A stretch of DNA of 33,056 bases, taken from positions 1 through 33,056 of the forward strand of contig CAVFRF010000055.1 in assembly GCA_963624975.1 (NCBI GenBank). The letters are read 5' to 3'. The position numbers were made by a program, and so were the translations under genes. This document shows, piece after piece, positions 24,292 to 33,056 of this stretch (its first letter is position 1; every line of letters begins with the position of its first letter). Below the pieces are notes generated by a model. That model did not search any database, was not told the origin of the DNA, and saw only the letters and a list, made by a program, of their open reading frames with translations. This DNA comes from CAVLCC01 sp963624975. GTDB taxonomy: Bacteria > Actinomycetota > Coriobacteriia > Coriobacteriales > CADBOM01.

Positions 24292-24344
24292 CCGTCCTAA
24301 CTACATGCGCACGACGTGAAGCGGCTTGCGGAAAAAACTGCACG

Positions 24345-24362
24345 CTCAAATATTTTTGCATA
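24345..24362. promoter_or_regulatory. Candidate ArgR operator (ARG box) 1
   Basis: CTCAAATATTTTTGCATA fits the 18-bp imperfect-palindrome plan of ArgR/AhrC boxes best in its right half (TTGCA) and in the central AT run; the left half is weak. It is ~140 bp upstream of argC in an AT-rich region. Confidence 0.35.
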
Positions 24363-24390
24363 AAGTCTCGGAATCCAAGCTAATTATTCG

Positions 24391-24396
24391 TATATT
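24391..24396 (+). promoter_or_regulatory. Candidate -10 element of the arginine operon
   Basis: TATATT lies between the two candidate ARG boxes, about 105 bp upstream of argC. No good -35 is present at the usual spacing, so the assignment is tentative. Confidence 0.4.
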
Positions 24397-24408
24397 CTCC
24401 TATTTGAT

Positions 24409-24426
24409 TTTGAAGTAATCTGCATT
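24409..24426. promoter_or_regulatory. Candidate ArgR operator (ARG box) 2
   Basis: TTTGAAGTAATCTGCATT carries TGAA and TGCA half-sites around an AT-rich core, matching most positions of the ArgR/AhrC operator plan. It lies just downstream of the proposed -10, where repressor binding would block transcription. argR is in the same operon, so feedback control is plausible. Confidence 0.45.
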
Positions 24427-24500
24427 GCCGACGCGGGTTTGGCGATGGCGGACGTTGTGCTGCGGCAAGCGCGGCACGAAACGACGAGGAGATGCGAAAG

Positions 24501-25574
24501 ATGTACAAGGCGGCGGTAATCGGAGCTGGGGGATATGCGGGGATAGAGGTTGCGAGGACCTTGCTGCGCCATCCCGGATTCGAGCTGGCGGCCGCATCGT
24601 CGGACTCCCTGGAGGGCGAGAGGCTTGCGAGCGTGTATCCGGCGCTCGAGGGCTATACCGACCTCAGGTTCGTGAAGTCGGGCGTGGACGCGATTGCCGA
24701 CATTGCCGACATCGTGTTTCTGGCGGTGCCCCACACGGCTGCCATGGCATGCGCCCCTGCGTATCTGCAGCATGGCGTTGCGGTGGTGGACCTGTCGGCC
24801 GACTATCGCATCCACGACAAAGACGTTTACGCCAAATGGTATGGAGTCGAGCACACCTCGCCGGAGCTGCTGGCAAAGGCCGTGTATGGCCAGCCCGAGA
24901 CGCATCGAGACGACCTGAAGGCGCTGGGCAGCGCCTGGGACAAGGCCGACGCGTCGACCACGCCGCTGGTCGCGTGTGCTGGATGCTATCCGACGGCTAC
25001 GATCCTGGCATCGATGCCGGCGCTTGCCGCTGGGCTGGATCGCGATGGATACGTGGTGGTCAACGCGCTTTCGGGCGTGTCGGGAGCAGGCAAGAAGGCC
25101 AACGCCCGCACGCATTTCTGCCACGCCAACGAGTCGGTGCAGGCGTATTCCGCCGGCAAGCACAGGCACACCCCCGAAATCGAGCAGGAGCTTACCGAAG
25201 CCGCTGGTCACGAGGTGCGCATCGCGTTCTCGCCGATACTGGTGCCCATGAAGCGGGGACTGCTCTCGATGGCCAACATACGGGTCGCCGATGGAGCGAC
25301 CCTCGAGAAGGCGCTGGCTGCTTACGAGTCGCGATATGCAGGGGAGGGCTTCGTCCACTTCCTGGGCACCGAGATGCCGCAGACCGCCAGCGTCAACGGC
25401 GGCAACCACGCGCATGTGGGCCTGGCCTTCGACGAGGGCACCCGCACGCTCATCGCATCGGCGGCGATCGACAACCTCGACAAGGGAGCCGCGACGCAGG
25501 CCGTGCAGTGCGCCAACCTGATATGCGGAATGGCCGAGGACGCGGGGCTGGAGTTCACGAGTCCGGCGGTATAG
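24501..25574 (+). CDS. argC: N-acetyl-gamma-glutamyl-phosphate reductase
   Basis: ArgC reduces N-acetylglutamyl phosphate to the semialdehyde with NADPH, step three of arginine synthesis. The protein (357 residues from ATG 24501) begins YKAAVIGAGGYAGIEVARTL, the NADP loop, and has the catalytic Cys162 in ACAGCYPTA, followed by SGVSGAGKKA and a C-terminal GGNHAHVG region. ATG 24501 is preferred over 24492, because GAGGAG at 24486-24491 directly abuts the earlier ATG. It is the first gene of the arg cluster. Confidence 0.95.
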   Translation: MYKAAVIGAGGYAGIEVARTLLRHPGFELAAASSDSLEGERLASVYPALEGYTDLRFVKSGVDAIADIADIVFLAVPHTAAMACAPAYLQHGVAVVDLSADYRIHDKDVYAKWYGVEHTSPELLAKAVYGQPETHRDDLKALGSAWDKADASTTPLVACAGCYPTATILASMPALAAGLDRDGYVVVNALSGVSGAGKKANARTHFCHANESVQAYSAGKHRHTPEIEQELTEAAGHEVRIAFSPILVPMKRGLLSMANIRVADGATLEKALAAYESRYAGEGFVHFLGTEMPQTASVNGGNHAHVGLAFDEGTRTLIASAAIDNLDKGAATQAVQCANLICGMAEDAGLEFTSPAV

Positions 25575-25664
25575 GGAAGAAAGAAAACGCGCAGGTTGAA
25601 CCCGCGATGGCAACGATGCCGGCGGGGGCGCAGCTGCGAAGAGAGATACAGAGGACCTGAAGAG

Positions 25665-26963
25665 ATGGAAACCACAGCACAGCAGAAGAACATCGACTTC
25701 TTCGACGAGGCGGCAGACGGGGTCGCGTTTATCGAAGGCGGGGTATCGCGTCCGCTTGGCGTGAGCGTTTCGGCCATGCATGCGGGATTTCGCAAGAACT
25801 CCGACAAATACGACTTCACGCTGGTGAGCGTGCCCGAAGGTTCTGCGGCGGCGGCCGTGTTTACCACCAACAAGTTCTGCGCGGCTCCCGTGCAGGTGAG
25901 CAGGAAGCACGTGGAGTCGGGACACGCTCGTGCGGTGGTGCTCAACTCCGGAATCGCCAATGCCGCTACAGGCGACGTGGGTTTCGACAACGCGGTGAAG
26001 TCGGCCAAGGCGACGGCCGGCAAGCTCGGCTGCGACGCTAACGACGTGCTGGTGGCTTCCACCGGAGTGATTGGCGTGCAGCTGGATATGCAGAAGTTCG
26101 AAAACGGCATCGGGCAGCTGGTTGATGCACTTGGCCCGCACGACGGCACCGACCTCGAGGGCGGACTCGCTGCGGCAGGCGCCATCATGACCACCGACAC
26201 CGTGCCCAAGCAGGCTGCGGTCGAGTTCGTCGCGACGGAGTCGGACGGCACCGAGGTCGTGTACCACATCGGCGGCATGGCCAAGGGCTCGGGCATGATC
26301 GAGCCCAACATGGCCACCATGCTCAGCGTGATCGCCACCGACTGCATGATCGACCCTGCGGCTGCCAAGCTCGCACTCAAGCATGCGGTGGACATCTCGT
26401 TTAACTGCGTGACCGTGGACAGCGACATGTCGACCAACGACAGCGTGTTCCTGCTGGCCACCGGTGCCGCGGCCGGCAAGACCATCACCGCGGACTGCCC
26501 GGTGTTCGCGCAGTTCGAAGCCGCGCTCAAGACGCTGTGCGTGAGCCTGGCACGCCAGATGGCGGCCGATGGCGAGGGCGCCACCAAACTCGTGACCGTG
26601 AAGGTCACCGGCGCCGCCAACGACGAGGACGCCTACATCGCGGCCAAGTCGGTGGCCAACTCGCCGCTGGTGAAGACGGCGATCGCCGGCCACGACGCCA
26701 ACTGGGGCAGGCTGGCGGCGGCGCTGGGCAAGAGCAGCGCGACGTTCGACCAGTACGGCGTGAGCATCAGCCTCATGGGCATGAAGGTCTGCGAGGGCGG
26801 TTTGCCCGTGGCCTTCGACGAAGACGAGGCGTTGCGCCTGTTCGATGCCAACGACAACATCGTGGTGGAAGCCGACCTCGGATGCGGCGATGGCGCGTCG
26901 CGCGTGTGGACGTGCGACTTTACCCACGGATACATTTCGATCAACGCGGACTACAGGTCCTAA
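25665..26963 (+). CDS. argJ: Glutamate N-acetyltransferase / amino-acid acetyltransferase
   Basis: ArgJ transfers the acetyl group from N-acetylornithine to glutamate, making the arginine pathway cyclic; some members also use acetyl-CoA. The 432-residue proenzyme carries the self-cleavage site KGSGMIEPNMATML with the nucleophile Thr218, VVLNSGIANAATG and a C-terminal AGHDANWGRL. The start is ATG 25665 (METTAQQK), as upstream codons are out of homology. It lies 90 bp after argC. No argA or argE is present here, in keeping with the cyclic route, although mono- versus bifunctionality cannot be told. Confidence 0.94.
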   Translation: METTAQQKNIDFFDEAADGVAFIEGGVSRPLGVSVSAMHAGFRKNSDKYDFTLVSVPEGSAAAAVFTTNKFCAAPVQVSRKHVESGHARAVVLNSGIANAATGDVGFDNAVKSAKATAGKLGCDANDVLVASTGVIGVQLDMQKFENGIGQLVDALGPHDGTDLEGGLAAAGAIMTTDTVPKQAAVEFVATESDGTEVVYHIGGMAKGSGMIEPNMATMLSVIATDCMIDPAAAKLALKHAVDISFNCVTVDSDMSTNDSVFLLATGAAAGKTITADCPVFAQFEAALKTLCVSLARQMAADGEGATKLVTVKVTGAANDEDAYIAAKSVANSPLVKTAIAGHDANWGRLAAALGKSSATFDQYGVSISLMGMKVCEGGLPVAFDEDEALRLFDANDNIVVEADLGCGDGASRVWTCDFTHGYISINADYRS

Positions 26964-27046
26964 AAGCGCAGGTTCCAAGGGGGCCTTTAGCAACTCAGAC
27001 GCCAGCCGCAAACACGCAAGCGGAAAGATTCGGAGACGACGAGAAG

Positions 27047-28000
27047 ATGCAGTTCGAGAGAGACCGCAAGAACGACACCCACAAGCTCACCCAGCTGGCT
27101 GAGGTGCTCATCGAGGCCCTGCCGTGGATCAAGAACGTGACCGGCAAGACCATGGTGATCAAGTACGGTGGCGCGGCTATGGTAGACGGCGAGCTGCGCG
27201 CGCAGGTGATGAGCGACATCGTGATGCTCAAGATTATGGGCCTCAACCCGATCCTGGTGCACGGCGGCGGCAAGGACATCAACGCGATGCTGGCGCGCGT
27301 GGGCATCGAGTCGAAGTTCGTGGACGGCCTGCGTGTTACCGACGACGAGACCATGGAGATCGTGAGGCAGGTGCTCATCGGCAAGGTAAACACCGAGCTG
27401 GTGGGCGCGATGAACAGGCACGGAGCCATCGCCGTGGGCATGTCGGGAGCCGAGGCCTCGACTCTGGTGGCCGAGCCCTACGACGAGGAGCACGGCAACA
27501 CGGGACACGTGGTGCACGTGAACACCGAGTACATCAAGGACCTGGTGGAGAAGGACTACATTCCGGTGATCGCCTCGATCGCCGTGAGCGAGGACAGCAA
27601 GCGCTTCTACAACGTGAACGCCGACTCTGCGGCGGGCGCGGTGGCGGCGGCGATCGGCGCCCACAAGGTGGTGTTCCTGTCGGACGTGGACGGACTCTAC
27701 CTCGACTTCGACGACAAGGACTCGCTCATCTCGAGGCTCACCATGTCGGAAGCGCAGGAGCTGGCCGACTCGGGCACGCTCTCGAAGGGCATGATTCCCA
27801 AGATCGACGCAGTGGTGGAGGCCCTTGAGGCAGGCGTGCCGCGTGCGCACCTCCTCAACGGCACGGTGCCGCATTCGCTGCTGCTCGAGATGTTCACCGA
27901 CAAGGGTGTGGGCACCATGGTCACGCCGGACGCGGGCGACTCTCACGACGATTTCGAGACGCTGCCGCTCATGAACTTCGCGTCGAAGCTGCAGTACTAG
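27047..28000 (+). CDS. argB: Acetylglutamate kinase
   Basis: ArgB phosphorylates N-acetylglutamate, usually the arginine-sensitive step. The 317-residue protein has the amino-acid kinase motifs VIKYGGAAM (~36-44), ILVHGGGKDINAML (~67-80), NVNADSAAGAVA and FLSDVDGLY. Its N-terminal helix of ~25 residues (DRKNDTHKLTQLAEVL) is of the type that makes the hexameric, arginine-inhibited form of the enzyme, so feedback inhibition is likely (inference). ATG 27047 is used; the preceding open frame overlaps argJ and is not coding. The 83-bp gap after argJ holds no feature I recognise. Confidence 0.94.
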   Translation: MQFERDRKNDTHKLTQLAEVLIEALPWIKNVTGKTMVIKYGGAAMVDGELRAQVMSDIVMLKIMGLNPILVHGGGKDINAMLARVGIESKFVDGLRVTDDETMEIVRQVLIGKVNTELVGAMNRHGAIAVGMSGAEASTLVAEPYDEEHGNTGHVVHVNTEYIKDLVEKDYIPVIASIAVSEDSKRFYNVNADSAAGAVAAAIGAHKVVFLSDVDGLYLDFDDKDSLISRLTMSEAQELADSGTLSKGMIPKIDAVVEALEAGVPRAHLLNGTVPHSLLLEMFTDKGVGTMVTPDAGDSHDDFETLPLMNFASKLQY

Positions 28001-28021
28001 GTGGAAGGAAGTAGACAAGCT

Positions 28022-29290
28022 ATGCTAAAGCCAAGCCTGGCTCGGGAGATGGAGCTGGAAAGCAAGTACGTGATGCACACCTACGGGCGCAAGCCCGTGG
28101 AGTTCGTCGAAGGCCACGGCATGACGCTCGTGGACAGCGACGGCAAGGAGTATCTCGACTTTTTGGGCGGAATCGCGGTCGTGGGGCTGGGACACTCTCA
28201 CCCGGCTATCGTGAAGGCCGTGCAGGAGCAGGCCGCCAAGCTCATGCAGACGAGCAACTACTACTACGCCAACGGACGCGGATTGCTGGCGCAGAAGATC
28301 TCGCGCCTCATCGCAGGAGACGTGGCGGGTGCGGCAGCCGCCGGCACCGATGCCGACGTCTCGGCCGACGACGAGCGAGTGTTCAAGACGTTCTTCGCCA
28401 ACACCGGCGCCGAGGCCAACGAGGGCGCGTTCAAGCTCGCGCGCCGCTACGCCGACATGCGCGGCCGCAAGGATGCCAAGACCGTGCTGTACCTGGGCAA
28501 GTCGTTCCATGGACGCACGATCGCCACGATCGCCGCGACCGGACAGCCTTCCAAGCAGGACATCTTCAGGCCGCTTCCAGACGGCTTCCGCAAAATCGAG
28601 CAGAACGACATGCAATCGTTCTTCGATGCGCTGGAGGCCGAGGGCGACCATGTGTGCGCCGTCGTGGTGGAATGCATCCAGGGCGAGAGCGGCATCAACC
28701 CGTGCAGCGTGGAGTATCTGCAGGCACTGCGCGAGGAGACCGCAAAGCGCGACATCCTGCTCATCGTGGACGAGGTGCAGACGGGCTTCTTCCGCTGCGG
28801 CACGCACGCGTTCGCGTTCCAGCACTACGGTATCGAACCCGACGTGGTCACCATGGCCAAGGGCATCGCATCGGGCTTTCCGATGGGCGCCTTCGCGGCG
28901 CGCGCCGAGGTTGCCGATGCCATGCAGCCCGGCGATCACGGCTCGACGTTCGGCGGCAACCCCATGGCCGTGACGGCGGCTCTGGCCACGATCGACACCA
29001 TGCTGGAGCTGGACGTGGCAGCCAACTCGCGCAAAGTGGGCAGCTACTTGGCCCAGAAACTCGAGGCGCTCGACGGTGTGACCGAGGTAAGGGGCCTGGG
29101 CCTCATGCGCGGCGCACAGCTCGATTCGCCGATAGCAGCCGACGTGGTGGCCAAGGGCCTCGAGGCGGGCTTGGTGCTCAACGCGCCGTGCCCCGACGTG
29201 CTGAGGTTCGTGCCCCCGCTCATCTGCACGAAAGACGATGTGGACGTGCTTGCCGGCAAGCTTTCCAGCATCTTGAACGAAATCCGATAA
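28022..29290 (+). CDS. argD: Acetylornithine aminotransferase
   Basis: ArgD converts N-acetylglutamate semialdehyde to N-acetylornithine with PLP and glutamate. The protein (422 residues from ATG 28022, AAGGAAG at 28005-28011) has YLDFLGGIAVVGLGHSHP, FFANTGAEANEGAFKLARRY, SFHGRT, DEVQTGFFRCG and the PLP lysine K280 in TMAKGIASGFPMGAF. A ~20-residue Ala/Asp-rich insertion around residues 103-123 (GDVAGAAAAGTDADVSADDE) is unusual for the family and probably a surface loop. It starts 21 bp after argB. Confidence 0.93.
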   Translation: MLKPSLAREMELESKYVMHTYGRKPVEFVEGHGMTLVDSDGKEYLDFLGGIAVVGLGHSHPAIVKAVQEQAAKLMQTSNYYYANGRGLLAQKISRLIAGDVAGAAAAGTDADVSADDERVFKTFFANTGAEANEGAFKLARRYADMRGRKDAKTVLYLGKSFHGRTIATIAATGQPSKQDIFRPLPDGFRKIEQNDMQSFFDALEAEGDHVCAVVVECIQGESGINPCSVEYLQALREETAKRDILLIVDEVQTGFFRCGTHAFAFQHYGIEPDVVTMAKGIASGFPMGAFAARAEVADAMQPGDHGSTFGGNPMAVTAALATIDTMLELDVAANSRKVGSYLAQKLEALDGVTEVRGLGLMRGAQLDSPIAADVVAKGLEAGLVLNAPCPDVLRFVPPLICTKDDVDVLAGKLSSILNEIR

Positions 29291-29302
29291 GGAGGAACCG
29301 CG

Positions 29303-30262
29303 ATGACGCAAACCGCAAACCCGTACACCGGCAACCCGCTTGCGGGCCGAGACGTCCTGCGCCTGCTGGACCTTACCCCCGAGGAGGTGAAGCTGGTGCT
29401 AGACACCGCCGCCAAGCAGAAGGCCGATTGGGCGGCGGGCATCTACGAGAAGCCGTACGAGAACAAGGCCGTGGCCATCATCCTCGAGAAGCCTTCGATG
29501 CGCACCCGCAACTCGTTCGACGTGGGGGCTACCAGGCTGGGAGCGCATTCCATAGTGATGTCGGACAGCCATTCGGCTTTCTCGCGCGGCGAGTCGGTGA
29601 AGGACACCACGATGGTGCTGGAGAGGTTCGTGGATGCCATCGTGATCCGCACCTTCGCGCAGGCCAAGGTGGAGGAGGTTGCCAAGTGGGCATCCATACC
29701 CGTGGTCAACGCCCTCACCGACGACTACCACCCCTGCCAGGTGCTGGCCGACATGCTCACCGCGAGGGAGCACCTGGGCGACCTCGACAAGCTCACCATG
29801 GCATATGTGGGCGACGGCAACAACATGGCCAACACCTACCTGGAAGGCGGCGCGCTCACCGGCATGAACGTGAAGATCGCCACCCCCGAGGGGTACGAGC
29901 CCAGCGAGAGCAACTTCAAGGAGTGCCTCGAAGCGGCCAAGGCCACGGGCGCCAAGCTCGAGCTGATGCGCGACCCGGTCGAGGCCGTGACGGGTGCCGA
30001 TATCGTGATCACCGACACCTGGACCTCCATGGGCGACGAGGCCGAGCACGACGCGAGGCTGGCGGCCTTCGCGGGCTATCAGGTGGATGCCAAGATGATG
30101 TCGCTTGCGGCGCCAAACGCCATCTTCATGCACTGCCTGCCGGCGCATCGCGGCGAGGAGGTTACCGACGAGGTTATGGACGGACCGCAATCGGCCATCT
30201 ACGACGAGGCGGAGAACAGGCTGCATGCGCAGAAGGCTCTCCTCTCGCTCATAATGGCTTAA
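29303..30262 (+). CDS. argF: Ornithine carbamoyltransferase
   Basis: The enzyme joins carbamoyl phosphate to ornithine, giving citrulline. The 319-residue protein shows the carbamoyl-phosphate motif SMRTRNSF, RTFAQ, HPCQVLADMLT and the ornithine-site HCLPAHRG with its cysteine, all intact. GGAGGA lies just upstream of the ATG. It follows argD by 12 bp. A catabolic role of the same enzyme family (arcB) is less likely, because the neighbours are biosynthetic. Confidence 0.95.
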   Translation: MTQTANPYTGNPLAGRDVLRLLDLTPEEVKLVLDTAAKQKADWAAGIYEKPYENKAVAIILEKPSMRTRNSFDVGATRLGAHSIVMSDSHSAFSRGESVKDTTMVLERFVDAIVIRTFAQAKVEEVAKWASIPVVNALTDDYHPCQVLADMLTAREHLGDLDKLTMAYVGDGNNMANTYLEGGALTGMNVKIATPEGYEPSESNFKECLEAAKATGAKLELMRDPVEAVTGADIVITDTWTSMGDEAEHDARLAAFAGYQVDAKMMSLAAPNAIFMHCLPAHRGEEVTDEVMDGPQSAIYDEAENRLHAQKALLSLIMA

Positions 30263-30308
30263 ACAGACGGCACAGGCTTTCTTTCCCGATAGAAAGGATC
30301 TTTTGAAG

Positions 30309-30734
30309 ATGGGAAAGCGAGAGGAACGAAAGGCAATCATCAAGAAGATCGTGAGGTCGCACAGCATCAAGACGCAGCGCGATCTGGTGGAGTACCTCGA
30401 GAAGGAGGGCTGCAAATGCACGCAGGCCACAATCTCGAGAGATGTTTCGGATCTGGGGCTTCTCAAGGCGTACGACGGCGCCTACGTGCTGCCGGAGGAC
30501 CTCAACCTCAAGAAGCTCGTTACCGATCTCGTGAAGACGGTTGAGCACTCGGGCAGCCTCGTGGTGGTCAAGCTGCTGCCGGGCACTGCATCGGGCGTGG
30601 CCGCGGCACTCGATGCCACGGACTCGCAGCACCTCATGGGCACCGTGGCCGGCGACGACACGATCTTGGCAGTGGCGCGTTCGGAGAAGGACGCGAAGGA
30701 CTTTGCAGAGTCGCTGGCGAATCTCAAGGGCTAG
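30309..30734 (+). CDS. argR: Arginine repressor
   Basis: ArgR senses arginine and represses arg genes as a hexamer. The 141-residue protein has an N-terminal winged helix (~1-70) with TQRDLVEYL and the recognition part CTQATISRDVSDLGLLK, and a C-terminal arginine-binding and oligomerisation domain with the signature GTVAGDDTILAVARS. ATG 30309 has AAAGGA 10 nt upstream; a TTG at 30303 is possible but worse placed. The repressor gene is inside its target operon, between argF and argG. Confidence 0.95.
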   Translation: MGKREERKAIIKKIVRSHSIKTQRDLVEYLEKEGCKCTQATISRDVSDLGLLKAYDGAYVLPEDLNLKKLVTDLVKTVEHSGSLVVVKLLPGTASGVAAALDATDSQHLMGTVAGDDTILAVARSEKDAKDFAESLANLKG

Positions 30735-30804
30735 TACATCGCAAGGCGCAGGGCGCGACCTGCGGAAGCGCGGGACGCGGCGGCGCAAGCAAGCATAAAC
30801 AGGT

Positions 30805-30826
30805 GATAATCCGGCGAGCAAGCCGG
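30805..30826 (+). promoter_or_regulatory. Possible -10 element and hairpin in the argR-argG gap
   Basis: GATAAT (30805-30810) is followed at once by the hairpin CCGGC (30811-30815), loop of 6, GCCGG (30822-30826) with no T-tract. This 113-bp gap could hold a secondary promoter for argGH, or an RNA processing point. Weakly supported. Confidence 0.3.
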
Positions 30827-30847
30827 GAAGACGGACGAAGGAGCTGA

Positions 30848-32056
<1,209 letters not shown>

Positions 32057-32058
32057 AA

Positions 32059-33056
32059 GTGACTCTGGACGGCAACCACGCAGACGGAAACCACGCGCTG
32101 TGGGGAGGACGCTTCGAGGAGAGTCCCGAGGCATTTACGCAGAGCTTCGGGGCCTCACTCTCCGTTGACAGGCAGATGTGGAAGAGCGACATCACCGCAT
32201 CCATCGCGCATGCGCAGATGCTGGGCAAGCAGGGCATCATCTCGGTTGAAGACGCCGAGCTGATCGAGCGCGGACTCCGCGAGGTGGCCGAGGCCATCGA
32301 GAACGGCGAGTTCGTGTTCGACGACAACGACGAAGACATTCACATGGCCGTAGAGGCCGAGCTTACGAGGCGCATCGGAGAGGCCGGCGGCCGCCTGCAC
32401 ACGGCGCGTAGCCGCAACGACCAGGTGGCGACCGACACCCGTCTGCACGTGAAAGGCCAGCTCGCTGCCGTCGCGCATGGCGTGGTGGACCTGCAGCAAG
32501 CGCTCTACGACGTGGCTCTCCGCGAACGCGAGACCGTGCTGCCCGGATACACCCACATGCAGCGCGCGCAACCGGTGCTGCTGTCGCACCATATGATGGC
32601 GTACTTCTGGATGCTGGCACGCGACTTCGGCAGGCTGCGCGCGGCGTTCGGCTCCGCCGACGTGCTGCCGCTCGGCAGCGCGGCGCTGGCAGGCACGACC
32701 TACGATCTCGACCGCAGCTTCGTGGCCGAACAGCTCGGCTTTGCCTCGGTGTCGCCCAACTCGCTCGACGCGGTGTCGGACAGGGACTTCCTCCTCGACA
32801 CCAACTACGCCTGCTCGGTGGGCATGATGCATCTTTCGCGCCTGTGCGAGGAGCTGATCTACTGGTCTACCGGCGAATTCGGCTTCGTGACCATGTCGGA
32901 TGCCTACTCCACCGGATCGTCGATCATGCCGCAGAAGAAGAACCCCGACTTTGCCGAGCTGATTCGCGGCAAGACGGGCAGGGTCGTGGGCGACTTGGTT
33001 GGCTTGCTGGTGACCATGAAGTCGCTGCCGCTGGCCTACAACAAGGACATGCAGGA
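32059..33056 (+). CDS. argH: Argininosuccinate lyase, 3' end outside window
   Basis: ArgH cleaves argininosuccinate to arginine and fumarate. The visible ~332 residues (family length is about 460) begin at GTG 32059, 2 bp after the argG stop, with GAGGAGAGG (32044-32052) before it. Motifs seen are LWGGRFEESP, DEDIHMAVEAEL, TARSRNDQVATD, GYTHMQRAQPV, and the mobile catalytic loop TGSSIMPQKKNPD. No earlier in-frame ATG is available. It runs off the window end in frame. Confidence 0.95.
   Translation, partial: MTLDGNHADGNHALWGGRFEESPEAFTQSFGASLSVDRQMWKSDITASIAHAQMLGKQGIISVEDAELIERGLREVAEAIENGEFVFDDNDEDIHMAVEAELTRRIGEAGGRLHTARSRNDQVATDTRLHVKGQLAAVAHGVVDLQQALYDVALRERETVLPGYTHMQRAQPVLLSHHMMAYFWMLARDFGRLRAAFGSADVLPLGSAALAGTTYDLDRSFVAEQLGFASVSPNSLDAVSDRDFLLDTNYACSVGMMHLSRLCEELIYWSTGEFGFVTMSDAYSTGSSIMPQKKNPDFAELIRGKTGRVVGDLVGLLVTMKSLPLAYNKDMQ

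Noticed and set aside
24384..27011. Minus-strand open frame of 875 codons opposite argC and argJ
   Set aside because: Antisense shadow rich in His, Arg and Gly; the plus-strand genes show intact catalytic motifs.
26964..27046. T-box or attenuator in the argJ-argB gap
   Set aside because: An AAGGGGGCCTTT near-palindrome is present, but no T-box sequence, specifier stem or terminator can be built.

Overview
The window is a high-GC, densely packed bacterial chromosome segment. The gene set points to an anaerobic actinobacterium of the Coriobacteriia/Eggerthellaceae type: an argCJBDFRGH cluster, a HrcA/CIRCE-controlled groESL operon, the non-mevalonate gene ispE, a type III pantothenate kinase, and a corrinoid protein next to a corrinoid reactivase. 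This assignment is inferred from gene content and base composition, not from a database match. Nearly everything is single-copy core metabolism. The accessory parts are the corrinoid module (about 5.2-8.8 kb) and the surface-glycan cluster (about 17.2-24.3 kb).

Layout. 1-2722: the 3' end of panC, a MATE exporter and coaX, so two steps of coenzyme A synthesis flank a transporter. 2723-5040: groES-groEL behind a good sigma-70 promoter with a CIRCE operator over the predicted start site, ending at a hairpin shared with a convergent tRNA-Ser(UGA). 5175-8803: corrinoid module. On the minus strand a RACE-type ATP-dependent corrinoid reactivating protein is followed by a DUF2284 cysteine-rich protein. 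The two are separated by a pair of tandem 85-bp hairpin repeats that appear to have inserted between them, leaving an 11-bp target duplication. Divergently, on the plus strand, an extended -10 promoter drives a structured leader of about 110 nt and a solo corrinoid-binding protein with its own terminator. No methyltransferase lies alongside.

8821-16976: housekeeping genes tadA-ispE, tRNA-Gln(UUG), then glmU-prs-pth-gpsA-sirtuin-purH, closely spaced and probably largely co-transcribed. 17244-24256: surface-glycan genes, namely an ABC-2 export permease without its ATPase, a DegT aminotransferase, a PglC-like phosphoglycosyl transferase, a GT4 glycosyltransferase, a degenerate GT2-like protein and a PglF/WbpM-like 4,6-dehydratase. 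Dehydratase, aminotransferase and phosphoglycosyl transferase together suggest an amino-dideoxy-HexNAc (bacillosamine-like) sugar placed on undecaprenyl phosphate. 24257-33056: an AT-rich control region with candidate ArgR operators, then argC-argJ-argB-argD-argF-argR-argG-argH, the cyclic arginine pathway with its own repressor; argH runs off the window.

Most unusual points: the orphan corrinoid module with its unidentified structured leader, the repeat insertion that split the reactivase-DUF2284 operon, two genes that look leaderless (tadA and the PglF-like gene), and a GT2-like protein that seems to have lost its metal-binding motif.
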